The notes under the pieces: model-generated
Database searches by the model: none
What the model was told of the DNA's origin: nothing
What the model saw: only the letters and a program-made list of their open reading frames with translations
Position numbers and translations under genes: made by a program
In this document: piece after piece, positions 1 to 7,914 of the stretch
Position numbering within the stretch: the stretch's first letter is position 1
Layout: each line of letters starts with the position of its first letter
NCBI GenBank assembly: GCA_028711575.1
Contig: JAQTSA010000003.1
Coordinates: 1 to 42,303 of the forward strand
Direction of reading: 5' to 3'
Source: Candidatus Omnitrophota bacterium
GTDB lineage: Bacteria; Omnitrophota; Gorgyraeia; Duberdicusellales; 4484-171
Length of the DNA stretch: 42,303 bases

Positions 1-1
1 C

Positions 2-1105
2 CATTTGTCTTTATCCCATAATATGTGGCGGCATTTGACTATGTTTATTGGCGGACAAGGCATAATTTTAGCCAGCCTTTCTATTTTAACAAAAGCCCGT
101 TCAGTAGCCGTTGGATTTTATATCGGCGAAGCCCGTCAAGAAAAAATATTACCAAACGTTATTGGCACCGCCCGGTTTATCTGGAAAGTTAGTTTTATTT
201 ATCTTATTATGGGCGTTCTTACTTACGGAACATTGTTGTATCTGCGCGGCGTTCCCTTAATCCGTTCTTTTTATCACGGACTATGGTTGTTTTTTGCCAG
301 TTTCGATACTGGCGGCTTTGCCCCGCAGTCGCAAAATGTTGCTTATTACCATTCGCTTTCCCTGGAGATAGCGACTTTAGTTTTTATGACTTTAGGAGCG
401 ATAAACTTTAATTTTCATTTTTGGGTCTGGACCAAAGATAGAAAAGAAATTTTTAAAAATTTTGAAATTAGGACATTTATGATATCAATGTTTATCTTAA
501 CGGTAATGCTTTATGTTCCGATTAAAGCTGTCGGTTCTTTAACGCTGTTTCGTCAGGGGTTTTATCAGCTTTTATCGGCTCATACCGGTTGCGGTTTTGC
601 CAGTATTTCAGCGACGGCTTTAAGCCGTTACCCCTCTTTGTCTTTGCTGGCTGTTATTTTCGCGATGATGATTGGCGGGGCGGTATGCTCTACTACCGGA
701 GCAATAAAACTGATGAGAGTAGGGATTATCTTTAAATCTTTTTTTACTGAGATTAAACGGTGGATGATGCCTTTTAAATCAGTTTATCGAGACCGGTTTC
801 ATCATTTGCAGGATCTTATCCTTTCTGACAAAAGAGTTAAGGACGCTTATTTTTATTGTGCTCTTTTTCTTTGTGTCTACATGATCGGTGCAATAATCGG
901 TATGTTTTATGGCTATAGTCCAATGCACTCTTTATTTGAATCTGTATCTGCAACGGCAAACGTCGGGTTGTCGGTTGGAATAACTAACGCGGCAATGCCT
1001 TTAGGGTTAAAGCTGGTTTATTTGTTCCAAATGTGGGCCGGCCGGCTTGAATTTTTATCTGTTTTCGTGACTATCGGGTTTTTAGTAACGATGTTTAAAA
1101 AATGA
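2..1105 (+). CDS. TrkH/KtrB-type potassium transporter, C-terminal part (5' truncated by window edge)
   Basis: Integral inner-membrane subunit of a Trk/Ktr K+ uptake system. The frame is open to the window edge, so the TTG at 5 is not a true start. What remains begins at the conserved segment after the first P-loop (MFIGGQGIILASLSI). It keeps three later selectivity-filter regions (FDTGGFAPQ, HTGCGFAS, SATANVGLS) and the loop GGAVCSTTGAIKLMR, typical of the superfamily (GGSxGSTAGGIK). Its stop overlaps the next start (ATGA), so the two are co-transcribed. No TrkA/KtrA regulator is visible and it may lie upstream. TrkH and KtrB cannot be told apart from this fragment. Confidence 0.93.
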   Translation, partial: HLSLSHNMWRHLTMFIGGQGIILASLSILTKARSVAVGFYIGEARQEKILPNVIGTARFIWKVSFIYLIMGVLTYGTLLYLRGVPLIRSFYHGLWLFFASFDTGGFAPQSQNVAYYHSLSLEIATLVFMTLGAINFNFHFWVWTKDRKEIFKNFEIRTFMISMFILTVMLYVPIKAVGSLTLFRQGFYQLLSAHTGCGFASISATALSRYPSLSLLAVIFAMMIGGAVCSTTGAIKLMRVGIIFKSFFTEIKRWMMPFKSVYRDRFHHLQDLILSDKRVKDAYFYCALFLCVYMIGAIIGMFYGYSPMHSLFESVSATANVGLSVGITNAAMPLGLKLVYLFQMWAGRLEFLSVFVTIGFLVTMFKK

Positions 1106-1620
1106 AAAAATCATTAAAAATATTTAAAGTATCGGTATTCCTGCTGGGAAGTTTTTTGTGTTTTCAGAGTAGTTTTTCTGAGCCGGCAACTGTAAATGCC
1201 CTTATTGAGCGCAGTGCTGAATTCGACGGCAAAAAAGTCTCTTTAACCGGGGAAGTTATCGGAGATTGTCTCAAGAGTTCAGACGGCATGTGGATTAATC
1301 TTTTATCGGGCGCAGATGCTATCGGAGTTTTCGTAAAGTCAAAGGATAAAGCAATTTTAGACAAAGTAAAAAATTTCGGGTCTTATAAAACAAAAGGAGA
1401 TATCCTTGAGGTTGAGGGAACTTTTTATCGCTATAGTCCGTCTCATGCCAATTTGGCTTTGTATGCCGAAACCATAAAACTGGTTTCTTCGGGCTATGTT
1501 TTGAAAGAATACATATCACCAATTAAAATAAGGTTGATTATTATCTTTTTCATAATTTATTTGACATTGTACCTTATTTATCTTATAAAAGTAAAATACA
1601 ACAAAAATCAAGAAAAGTGA
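1102..1620 (+). CDS. Exported, C-terminally membrane-anchored protein with a probable OB-fold
   Basis: 172 aa, function unknown. An N-terminal signal peptide (MKKSLKIFKVSVFLLGSFLCF, cut near SFS) precedes about 100 residues with the alternating strand pattern of a small OB-fold. That part contains FDGKKVSLTGEVIGDCLK, WINLLSGADAIGVFV and GDILEVEGTFYR, which resemble tRNA_anti-like or CcmE-like domains. A hydrophobic stretch (IRLIIIFFIIYLTLYLIYLI) then a basic tail form a C-terminal anchor. The domain should therefore sit in the periplasm with a short cytoplasmic tail. It overlaps the K+ transporter by 4 nt and ends 1 nt before pheS. The OB-fold assignment is by pattern only. Confidence 0.75.
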   Translation: MKKSLKIFKVSVFLLGSFLCFQSSFSEPATVNALIERSAEFDGKKVSLTGEVIGDCLKSSDGMWINLLSGADAIGVFVKSKDKAILDKVKNFGSYKTKGDILEVEGTFYRYSPSHANLALYAETIKLVSSGYVLKEYISPIKIRLIIIFFIIYLTLYLIYLIKVKYNKNQEK

Positions 1621-1621
1621 A

Positions 1622-2665
1622 ATGGAAGAAAAACTACGAATTTTAGAGGAAGAATTTAAAGCTGACTTAAGCCAGTCTAAAACCCAAGAAGAACTTGACG
1701 CTCTTAAGGTTAAATATTTAGGCCGAAAATCCAAGCTCAATGATTTGTTTTCATTAATCCCTGCTCTAAGCCGGGAAGAAAAATCGATTTTTGGTAAAAA
1801 TTTAAATATCCTAAAAAATAAGATATCCCAAAAATTGGATCAAAGTTCTAATTCAGAGGAAAGACAAGAAGAACTCATCGACTTAACTTATCCGGCTAAA
1901 CCGATGGCTAACGGGTATCAGCATATCTTAAGCCATGTCACTGAGCAGATCTGTTCAGTTTTTGAAGGCCTCGGTTTTTCGGTAGTTGAGGGCGGCGAAA
2001 TTGAAGACGAATGGCACAATTTTTCGGCTCTTAATATTCCCGCCGAACATCCTTCACGCGATGTTTTTGATACTTTTTATATGGAATTGAAGGAGAAGGA
2101 TAAAGGGAAATATCTTTTACGAAGTCATACTTCGCCGACTCAAATTAGGGTTATGAGTTCCTTGACGCCTCCGGTCGCAGTTATTTCTCCCGGACGGGTT
2201 TATCGTCCGGATGAAGTCGATGCTACTCATTCCTTTATGTTTAATCAGGTTGAAGGATTCGCGGTAGATGAAGATATAAATTTTTCGCATTTAAAAGGCG
2301 CGTTACTTCATTTTGCCCGGTCTTTTTTCGCTTCTAGCGTTAATTTGCGGTTTAGGCCTCATTTTTTCCCTTTTACCGAACCTTCAGCTGAAGTTGATGT
2401 TTCTTGCGTTATTTGTGGAGGCAAAAAAAATAATTCAGTCAATCAAAGGTGCAGCGTTTGTAAGGGTAAAGGTTGGGTTGAAGTTCTCGGCTGCGGTATG
2501 ATTCATCCTAATGTCCTGGAAGCTTGTGGAATAAATTCCCGTAAATATAAAGGGTTTGCTTTTGGCATGGGAATCGAACGGTTGACTATGCTTAAATATG
2601 GAATAAATGATATCCGTTTGTTTTATGATAATGACCAACGGTTTTTGAAACAGTTTCAGGTGTAA
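1622..2665 (+). CDS. pheS: Phenylalanine-tRNA ligase alpha subunit
   Basis: Catalytic subunit of the (alpha-beta)2 synthetase that charges tRNA-Phe. 347 aa, normal length. An N-terminal coiled-coil (residues 1-80, with the family motif KYLGRKSKLNDLF) precedes the class II core. Motif 2 is in PGRVYRPDEVDATHSFMFNQVEGF and motif 3 in GFAFGMGIERLTMLKYGINDIRLF. Between FPFTEPSAEVDV and WVEVLGCGMIHPN sits a small insertion with two CxxC pairs (CVICGG and CSVCKGKG). A shorter zinc-ribbon-like insertion occurs here in some Gram-positive PheS proteins, so metal binding is plausible. No clear Shine-Dalgarno precedes the ATG. pheT follows after 7 nt. Confidence 0.97.
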   Translation: MEEKLRILEEEFKADLSQSKTQEELDALKVKYLGRKSKLNDLFSLIPALSREEKSIFGKNLNILKNKISQKLDQSSNSEERQEELIDLTYPAKPMANGYQHILSHVTEQICSVFEGLGFSVVEGGEIEDEWHNFSALNIPAEHPSRDVFDTFYMELKEKDKGKYLLRSHTSPTQIRVMSSLTPPVAVISPGRVYRPDEVDATHSFMFNQVEGFAVDEDINFSHLKGALLHFARSFFASSVNLRFRPHFFPFTEPSAEVDVSCVICGGKKNNSVNQRCSVCKGKGWVEVLGCGMIHPNVLEACGINSRKYKGFAFGMGIERLTMLKYGINDIRLFYDNDQRFLKQFQV

Positions 2666-2672
2666 ATAAATC

Positions 2673-4658
2673 ATGAAATTCAGTCTAAATTTTATCAAAG
2701 AATTTTTGGAAGTAAAAATGCCGGCCCAGGATTTAGTTGAGGCTCTTACTATGTCGGGGATGGAGGTAGAGAATCTGGAAAAGTCTGGTAATGACTGGGT
2801 TTTTGATATTGAGGTTACCTCTAATCGTTATGATTGGCTTTCTCTTTTGGGTATTGCTCGTGAAGTTGCGGTTTGTTTGGGAAAGAAACTGGACATTAAA
2901 TATCCCAAAGTTGTCAAAGAGCCGGTCCTGCTTGGCCGCAAAATTGTAATCGAAGACTCTAATGACTGCATATTTTATGTCGGCCGGGTAATTCGCGGTT
3001 TGAATATTTCGGCTTCTCCGCTTTGGCTTAAACAAAGAGTTATTAATTGCGGCATAAATTCCATCAACAGTGTTGTTGATGTTACAAATTATTGTATGTT
3101 AAAATGGGGGAATCCGCTTCATGCTTTTGATTATGATAAACTAAAAGGTGATATCTTTGTCCGTCGAGCAAAAAAGAATGAAGAATTTATTGGAATTGAC
3201 GGAAAAGAAAGGATCCTTTCAAAAGACAATCTTGTTATCGCCGATGCTGAAAAGGTAATCGCTTTAGCCGGAGTAATCGGCGCGAAAAATAGTGAAGTTG
3301 ACGAGACTACAAAAAATATATTTTTAGAGGCCGCCTTGTTTTTGCCGCTTTCGATACGCCGATCCCGGCGTTCAGTTGGTCTTGATACTGAATCGTCTTA
3401 TCGTTTTGAAAGAATGGTTAATCCTCAATATTTAGAGTTCGCGTCGGAACAGGCCGCAAACTTAATAAAAGAACTTTCCGGCGGTGTTTTTTTTGGCTAT
3501 AAAGAGGCCGGAAAAAACCCGACGATTAAGCCAAAGCGGATTATGATAAATTTTTCAAGTCTATCGGATTATTTAGGCCTTGCTTGTTCTGCCAGCGCGG
3601 TTCGTCAGATTTTAGAACGTTTAGGATTCAAGACCGAAAGTATTTCGAAGGAAACAGCAGTTTTTCTCGCGCCGCTATTTCGTTTTGATATTCAAAGAGA
3701 AGTTGACATCTATGAAGAGTTTTCCCGAATTTATGGTTTTGATAAAATTCCTTCATCTTTACCGGCGATAAAGCCTAAGGTGAAGGAGCCAAATAGCTAT
3801 GAATTCAAAAAAGAGGTTCGCCGATTGCTTGTTTCTATGGGCTTAAATGAGGCTGTTACTTTTAGTATCGAATCGGAAGAGGAATTGACCGGCTTGGGTT
3901 ATGAAAATTTGATAAAGATAGCCAACCCTCTGCGGAAAAAAGAAAATGTTATGCGTCCCAGCCTTTGCCAAGGGTTGCTTAAAACTATTAAATATAATTT
4001 AAACCGGTCGCAAAGTAATGTTTCTTTTTTTGAGATAGCTAATATTTATACTAAGCTGAAATCAGGGTTTGAAGAAACTTCTCAAATTGGGATCGCTTAC
4101 TCTCAAGGATTTAACGATTTTTTCTTTCTTAAAGGTCTGGTCAACAGATTGCTTGATTATTTTGACATTGTTGAATATGAGTTCAAGCCGGAAAGCGCAA
4201 AGAATATGTCTAATTCTTTAAGTATTGTTGTTGGCGGACAATCGATAGGTTGTCTGGGCAAAATAGACCGGCAGGTTAAAAAAGATTTAGGCATTAAAGA
4301 AGATTTGTTTTTTTCTCAAATTAATCTGCAACTTCTGATGAAAGCCCGGGGAATTAAAAAATACCAGCCGTTTAGCAATTACCCGGCGGTTTGTCGAGAT
4401 ATTAGTATTGCTTTACGAAAAGACAAAAAATTTGCCGATGTTGAGAAAATTATTGTTAAGAAAAGTAAAGATTATTTTTCTTCTCTAGAGATACTTGACC
4501 GATACCAGGGCCAAGATCTGGAAAAAAATTATCAGGCCTTTACTCTGCGGATTTTTTATCAATTGCCGGAAAGGACTTTGACTAGTGATGAGATTGATTC
4601 CCTTCACCTAATGATTAGGGATCAGCTCAATGCTCAGGACGGTATCCAAATTCGATAA
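2673..4658 (+). CDS. pheT: Phenylalanine-tRNA ligase beta subunit, short form without the tRNA-binding OB domain
   Basis: 661 aa against about 790-800 aa for E. coli or Bacillus PheT. The first 40 residues match the family N-terminus (MKFSLNFIKEFLEVK, LTMSGMEVENLE). The sequence then passes straight to DIEVTSNRYDWLSLLGIARE, which normally follows an EMAP/Trbp111-type OB domain of about 110 residues. The editing B3/B4 domain (about 115-255, NPLHAFDYDKL), the B5 domain (about 285-355), the catalytic-like core and the C-terminal FDX-ACB domain (from FSNYPAVCRDISIAL) are present. Charging of tRNA-Phe should still work, because FDX-ACB binds the anticodon stem and the OB domain is accessory in the known structures. 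Co-transcribed with pheS. Confidence 0.96.
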   Translation: MKFSLNFIKEFLEVKMPAQDLVEALTMSGMEVENLEKSGNDWVFDIEVTSNRYDWLSLLGIAREVAVCLGKKLDIKYPKVVKEPVLLGRKIVIEDSNDCIFYVGRVIRGLNISASPLWLKQRVINCGINSINSVVDVTNYCMLKWGNPLHAFDYDKLKGDIFVRRAKKNEEFIGIDGKERILSKDNLVIADAEKVIALAGVIGAKNSEVDETTKNIFLEAALFLPLSIRRSRRSVGLDTESSYRFERMVNPQYLEFASEQAANLIKELSGGVFFGYKEAGKNPTIKPKRIMINFSSLSDYLGLACSASAVRQILERLGFKTESISKETAVFLAPLFRFDIQREVDIYEEFSRIYGFDKIPSSLPAIKPKVKEPNSYEFKKEVRRLLVSMGLNEAVTFSIESEEELTGLGYENLIKIANPLRKKENVMRPSLCQGLLKTIKYNLNRSQSNVSFFEIANIYTKLKSGFEETSQIGIAYSQGFNDFFFLKGLVNRLLDYFDIVEYEFKPESAKNMSNSLSIVVGGQSIGCLGKIDRQVKKDLGIKEDLFFSQINLQLLMKARGIKKYQPFSNYPAVCRDISIALRKDKKFADVEKIIVKKSKDYFSSLEILDRYQGQDLEKNYQAFTLRIFYQLPERTLTSDEIDSLHLMIRDQLNAQDGIQIR

Positions 4659-4742
4659 AGCTACTCTTTATTTTTAATCTTTAAAAAAAATGGTCATAAC
4701 TTGTTTGTTTTGAAAACGTTTCCACTAAGGCTTTAGTCAGTC

Positions 4743-4771
4743 TTGAAAATCGCGGTTGTTGATGTTATAAT
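4743..4771 (+). promoter_or_regulatory. Strong sigma70-type promoter of the 6S-like RNA
   Basis: TTGAAA at 4743-4748 and a perfect TATAAT at 4766-4771 are separated by 17 bp. The predicted start is 4778-4780, exactly where the self-complementary RNA begins. This is one of the best -35/-10 matches seen in the window. Confidence 0.75.
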
Positions 4772-4779
4772 AAAATTAG

Positions 4780-4943
4780 AAAAAACCCTGCCTGTCTCGA
4801 CGACGGGTAAGACTGCTAAAGCCAACACTTTTTTTATGGGGGTTTTGTTTATGGCCGTCTTGGCGGTTGTAACGGGGCACCCACCTGTAGGAGTACAGGA
4901 CTTATAGCGGTCATCCGAAGACGGACTCACGGTGGGGTTTTTT
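4780..4943 (+). ncRNA. ssrS: Probable 6S RNA
   Basis: About 164 nt between pheT and rarA with no credible coding frame. The ends pair: AAAAAACCCTGCC (4780-4792) with GGTGGGGTTTTTT (4931-4943), 13 pairs counting two G-U wobbles. The 3' arm runs into T-rich sequence, as a terminator would. Inside, GACTGCT (4811-4817) pairs with AGCGGTC (4906-4912). There is a tight hairpin CCTGTA-GGAG-TACAGG (4884-4899), and GCCAA can pair with TTGGC. Length, closed terminal stem, internal bubble and the stretch AACGGGGCACCCACCT fit 6S RNA, the decoy that binds sigma70-RNA polymerase. As I recall, 6S genes lie near rarA in some Firmicutes. Family assignment was made by eye, not by a covariance model. Confidence 0.68.
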
Positions 4944-5054
4944 TCTTTTTTTCTTTTTTGATAAATTAAGCCCGCGTTATCTAATTCCACAAATAGGAGA
5001 CAACCTCGAATTCATCGGAGTAAAATTTATACTTCTTTTTTTATTCTTTAACGA

Positions 5055-5060
5055 TACAAT
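5055..5060 (+). promoter_or_regulatory. -10 element directly upstream of rarA; possible leaderless start
   Basis: TACAAT lies 6 nt before the rarA ATG at 5067, so a transcript from it would start at or next to the initiation codon. No Shine-Dalgarno is present in the 20 nt before the ATG. The -35 region (TTCTTT near 5033) is weak. Confidence 0.4.
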
Positions 5061-5066
5061 TTATAT

Positions 5067-6326
5067 ATGGAAAAGAATTCAGAACCGTTAGCGATAAGAA
5101 TGCGTCCTAAAGATTTGTCTGATTTTATTGGTCAAGACCATGTCTTAGGAGAGGGCAAACTTCTTAAGCGGGCTCTTGATTCAAAAAAAATAGTTTCGCT
5201 GATACTTTGGGGCCCTGCCGGATGCGGTAAGACATCTTTAGGGGCAATTGTCGCTAAAGAACTCAATGCTGAGTTCCAATATTTAAACGCGGCTTTTTCC
5301 TCAGTATCCGAAGTTAAAAAAGTCATTGCTCAAGCTCATATTCGTCTTAACAAAGAAAACAAAAAGACAGCTATTTTTATTGACGAGGTACACCGATTCA
5401 ACAAGCTGCAGCAGGAAGCTTTGGTTCCTGATACAGAAAACGGCACTATTATTTTTATTGGAGCAACGATATATATTCCCCATTATTACATTATTCCTTC
5501 TTTGATATCTCGATCAATAATGGCTCATTTTAATCCTTTGACCAAGGAAGATTTAATGATTCTTTTGAAACGTGCGGTTACCAATAAAGAAAAAGGGTTA
5601 GGTCATTTAAACTTAAAAATAACAAATAAAGCCTTAGAGCATTTGGCTATTCTTTCTTCCGGTGATGCCAGAAAAGCGCTTATGAGTTTAGAGATTGGAG
5701 CTTTGAGCATTACCGTTGATTCTTTAGGCGACCGTCTTTTTGATTTGGATGTAGCTAAGGCCAGCATTCAAAAGAATCTTTTTTACGATAAAGCCGACAG
5801 TTATCATTATGATACGATATCAGCGTTTATCAAATCTGTTCGGGGCAGTGACGTTGATAGTGCTTTATATTGGTTGGCTAGAATGATTAAGTCCGGTGAA
5901 GACCCGCGTTTCATTGCCCGGCGTCTTATTATCTTATCTTCTGAAGACGTTGGAAACGCTGATCCTTTTGGCCTTGTGTTAGCTACTAACTGTTTTAAGG
6001 CTGTAGAATGTGTAGGATATCCGGAAGCTCAGCTTATTTTAGCCCAGACAACTATTTATTTGGCCTGTTCTCCTAAATCAAATGCTGCTTATAAAGCTAT
6101 ATCTAAAGCCATATCTGACGTGGAAACGCAAGATTCGATAGAAGTTCCCGAGCACATTAAAACTAATTCCAAGAAATATGTATATCCTCATGATTTTCAG
6201 AAATCGGGTATCGGTGGGTACGTAAAACAGGATTATGGAATAAACAAGAAATATTATTTTCCCCATGATTGCGGTCAAGAAGCTAGACTGAAGGAGTTTA
6301 TTGACCGATTAAATGAAATTCAATAA
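5067..6326 (+). CDS. rarA: Replication-associated recombination protein A (MgsA/RarA AAA+ ATPase)
   Basis: Clamp-loader-like AAA+ ATPase that acts at stalled replication forks. 419 aa, normal for the family. Walker A is GPAGCGKT (residues 49-56) and Walker B is IFIDEVHRF (103-111). The C-terminal MgsA domain runs from about residue 250 to the end (SGEDPRFIARRLIILSSEDVG). One oddity: the sensor-1 segment, usually GATTENPSFxVxxxLLSR, reads GATIYIPHYYIIPSLISR. The Walker-B helix has VPDTENG where LPHVEDG is common. The start codon lies 7 nt after a -10-like TACAAT and lacks a Shine-Dalgarno. The gene follows the 6S-like RNA. Confidence 0.93.
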   Translation: MEKNSEPLAIRMRPKDLSDFIGQDHVLGEGKLLKRALDSKKIVSLILWGPAGCGKTSLGAIVAKELNAEFQYLNAAFSSVSEVKKVIAQAHIRLNKENKKTAIFIDEVHRFNKLQQEALVPDTENGTIIFIGATIYIPHYYIIPSLISRSIMAHFNPLTKEDLMILLKRAVTNKEKGLGHLNLKITNKALEHLAILSSGDARKALMSLEIGALSITVDSLGDRLFDLDVAKASIQKNLFYDKADSYHYDTISAFIKSVRGSDVDSALYWLARMIKSGEDPRFIARRLIILSSEDVGNADPFGLVLATNCFKAVECVGYPEAQLILAQTTIYLACSPKSNAAYKAISKAISDVETQDSIEVPEHIKTNSKKYVYPHDFQKSGIGGYVKQDYGINKKYYFPHDCGQEARLKEFIDRLNEIQ

Positions 6327-6436
6327 AAGCAACTGCTTATTCAGTTTTTCCTTGTTTTTTAGTAGGGTTATGATAGAGTATAAAAAAAAGAGCCGGTTAA
6401 GGCTAAGCTGTGGTAAAAATTTGAGGGAGAAAATAG

Positions 6437-7399
6437 ATGATTAAAGAAGTTTCAACGCCAAAACTAAAAGACCCGGTGTTCATTGCTGCCTGGCCTGGTA
6501 TGGGAGAAGTGGCTTACCGTACAGCTCTTTTTTTAAAAGAAGTAATGGATTTTAAAATGTTTGCCAAGTTAGAAGCCTCAAAATTCTTTAAACCGGCGGC
6601 AGTAACGGTAGATAAAGGTGTTTTAGGGCTGCCAAGCCTGCCGGCAGGATTCTTTTATTATCTGAAAGGAAAAAATTCTCCGGATGTTATCCTGTTTCTT
6701 GGCGAAGCTCAACCGCCGCTAGAATATGCTGAAGATTTATCGAACGTTATAATAACTTTTGTGAAAAAATACAAAGCAAAGTTTATTTTTACTTTTGCGG
6801 CAAAACCGGAAGCTATTGACCATAAAGCTGAGCCTTTAGTTTGGATCGCGGCAACTCATGCCGATGTCTTAAAGCAATTTAAAAAGTTTAAGTTAAAATC
6901 TTTAAATGAAGGTCAGATAAGCGGGCTCAATGGAATTATTTTGGGCGCTGGCAAAAAGAAAAGATTAAAAGGGGTTTGCCTTTTAGGAGAGATACCGTTT
7001 TATACGGTTCAGATAGAGAATTGCAAGGCTTGTACAAGTATTTTACGGGTTGTCGGTGATTATTTAAGCTTAAATCTTAATCTTGAACCTTTAGTTGAAC
7101 GGGCAAAATTTATAGAAGAAGAGATTGATAAGCTGATAAGCTATATTAAAGGTGAAATGCCGATGCCCGGTCCTAATCCTTTAAACGATGCCGACATTGA
7201 AAAAATAAAGAACGATTTAGCTGCCTACACGAAACTGCCTCAGTCCGCTCATGAAAAGATAGATAAGCTTTTTATAGAAGCTCAGCGGGATATTACCAAA
7301 GCTAATATTTTAAAGGAAGAACTCGACCATTGGAATGTTTATAAAGAGTATGAGGACAAGTTCCTTGATCTGTTTAAGAAGCGGGATCAAGGACATTAA
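6437..7399 (+). CDS. PAC2 family protein
   Basis: 320 aa. The PAC2 (DUF75) fold occupies residues 1-220: FIAAWPGMGEVAYRTALFL, then FYYLKG and DVILFLGEAQPP, then IFTFAAKPEAIDH, and LKGVCLLGEIPFYTVQ. The C-terminal 90 residues are helical and charged, in keeping with the coiled tail of bacterial members. PAC2 proteins are related to archaeal/eukaryotic proteasome assembly chaperones, but bacterial homologues occur without proteasomes and their role is unsettled. The Shine-Dalgarno GAGGGAG precedes the ATG. It stands alone between rarA and a structured spacer, with 110 nt upstream for its own promoter. Confidence 0.88.
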   Translation: MIKEVSTPKLKDPVFIAAWPGMGEVAYRTALFLKEVMDFKMFAKLEASKFFKPAAVTVDKGVLGLPSLPAGFFYYLKGKNSPDVILFLGEAQPPLEYAEDLSNVIITFVKKYKAKFIFTFAAKPEAIDHKAEPLVWIAATHADVLKQFKKFKLKSLNEGQISGLNGIILGAGKKKRLKGVCLLGEIPFYTVQIENCKACTSILRVVGDYLSLNLNLEPLVERAKFIEEEIDKLISYIKGEMPMPGPNPLNDADIEKIKNDLAAYTKLPQSAHEKIDKLFIEAQRDITKANILKEELDHWNVYKEYEDKFLDLFKKRDQGH

Positions 7400-7400
7400 G

Positions 7401-7606
7401 CTTATCCTAAAATAATAGTTTGAGATAAGTAGTCAGGTCTTTATTGATGAAGATTCCTTGGTTAGGCTAGTTTTGTTTTTATTAGGATAAGATATCGAAG
7501 TAAAGATTCTTATTGATTCCCATGCTTTTAGCAGTTGTGGCGGCAGCCTTTTCTGTCATCCGGTTTGAAACAAATCATTAAAATATTGGGATATTTACTT
7601 CGATAT
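7401..7606 (+). ncRNA. Two abutting long-range stem-loops, candidate structured RNA
   Basis: The 300-nt spacer after the PAC2 gene contains two exact inverted repeats back to back. CTTATCCTAA (7401-7410) pairs with TTAGGATAAG (7482-7491). Directly after it, ATATCGAAGTAAA (7492-7504) pairs with TTTACTTCGATAT (7594-7606). A third pairing, AAACAAAT (7568-7575) with ATTTGTTT (7604-7611), would compete with the second stem. Nothing resembles a coding frame. The strand is set to + because the PAC2 gene upstream is on +, but the pairing holds on either strand. Known riboswitch cores were not recognised. Confidence 0.35.
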
Positions 7607-7698
7607 TTGTTTTAAACTATCGCTGATGATCTTAGCCGGTTTTATTAATTTTTAGTTGCGCAGTATTAAATTTCAAAATTTAAAGTTATATATGCATA

Positions 7699-7782
7699 TG
7701 CGAAGGAGGGGATTTGAACCCCTACGATATTGCTACCGCTAGCCCCTCAAGCTAGTGCGTCTGCCAGTTCCGCCACCCTCGC
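7699..7782 (-). tRNA. tRNA-Leu (anticodon GAG)
   Basis: 84 nt on the minus strand. The acceptor stem GCGAGGG pairs with CCTTCGC plus discriminator A. The D-arm is GGCGGAACTGGCAGACGC, the anticodon stem CTAGC/GCTAG encloses the loop TTGAGGG (anticodon GAG), there is a long variable arm as expected of a class II tRNA, and the T-arm is GGGGTTCAAATCCCC. CCA is not encoded. Confidence 0.95.
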
Positions 7783-7806
7783 AAAAGCTGATCGATAAGA
7801 GAATTA

Positions 7807-7835
7807 TTTATACCACACAATAGTTGGGAAGGCAA
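7807..7835 (-). promoter_or_regulatory. Promoter of tRNA-Leu
   Basis: On the minus strand, TTGCCT and TATAAA are separated by 17 bp. The predicted start is near 7800, about 18 nt before the mature tRNA 5' end. Confidence 0.55.
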
Positions 7836-7854
7836 TATAAAATAGGCATACGAG

Positions 7855-7886
7855 AAGTTATTAAGTAATTGAGTAATTGAGTTATT
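7855..7886 (+). repeat. Four-copy octamer repeat (RAGTWATT), locus A
   Basis: AAGTTATT, AAGTAATT, GAGTAATT and GAGTTATT follow one another without gaps. The same octamer family occurs in tandem at 24036-24074 and 41848-41879, always in spacers and in the same orientation. Confidence 0.6.
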
Positions 7887-7914
7887 TTTGAGATTGGGTG
7901 TAGGAGCAAATAAA

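Noticed and set aside
4733-4990. 85-aa ORF on the minus strand between pheT and rarA
   Set aside because: It is antisense to the self-complementary 6S-like RNA and its promoter; the protein has no recognisable features.
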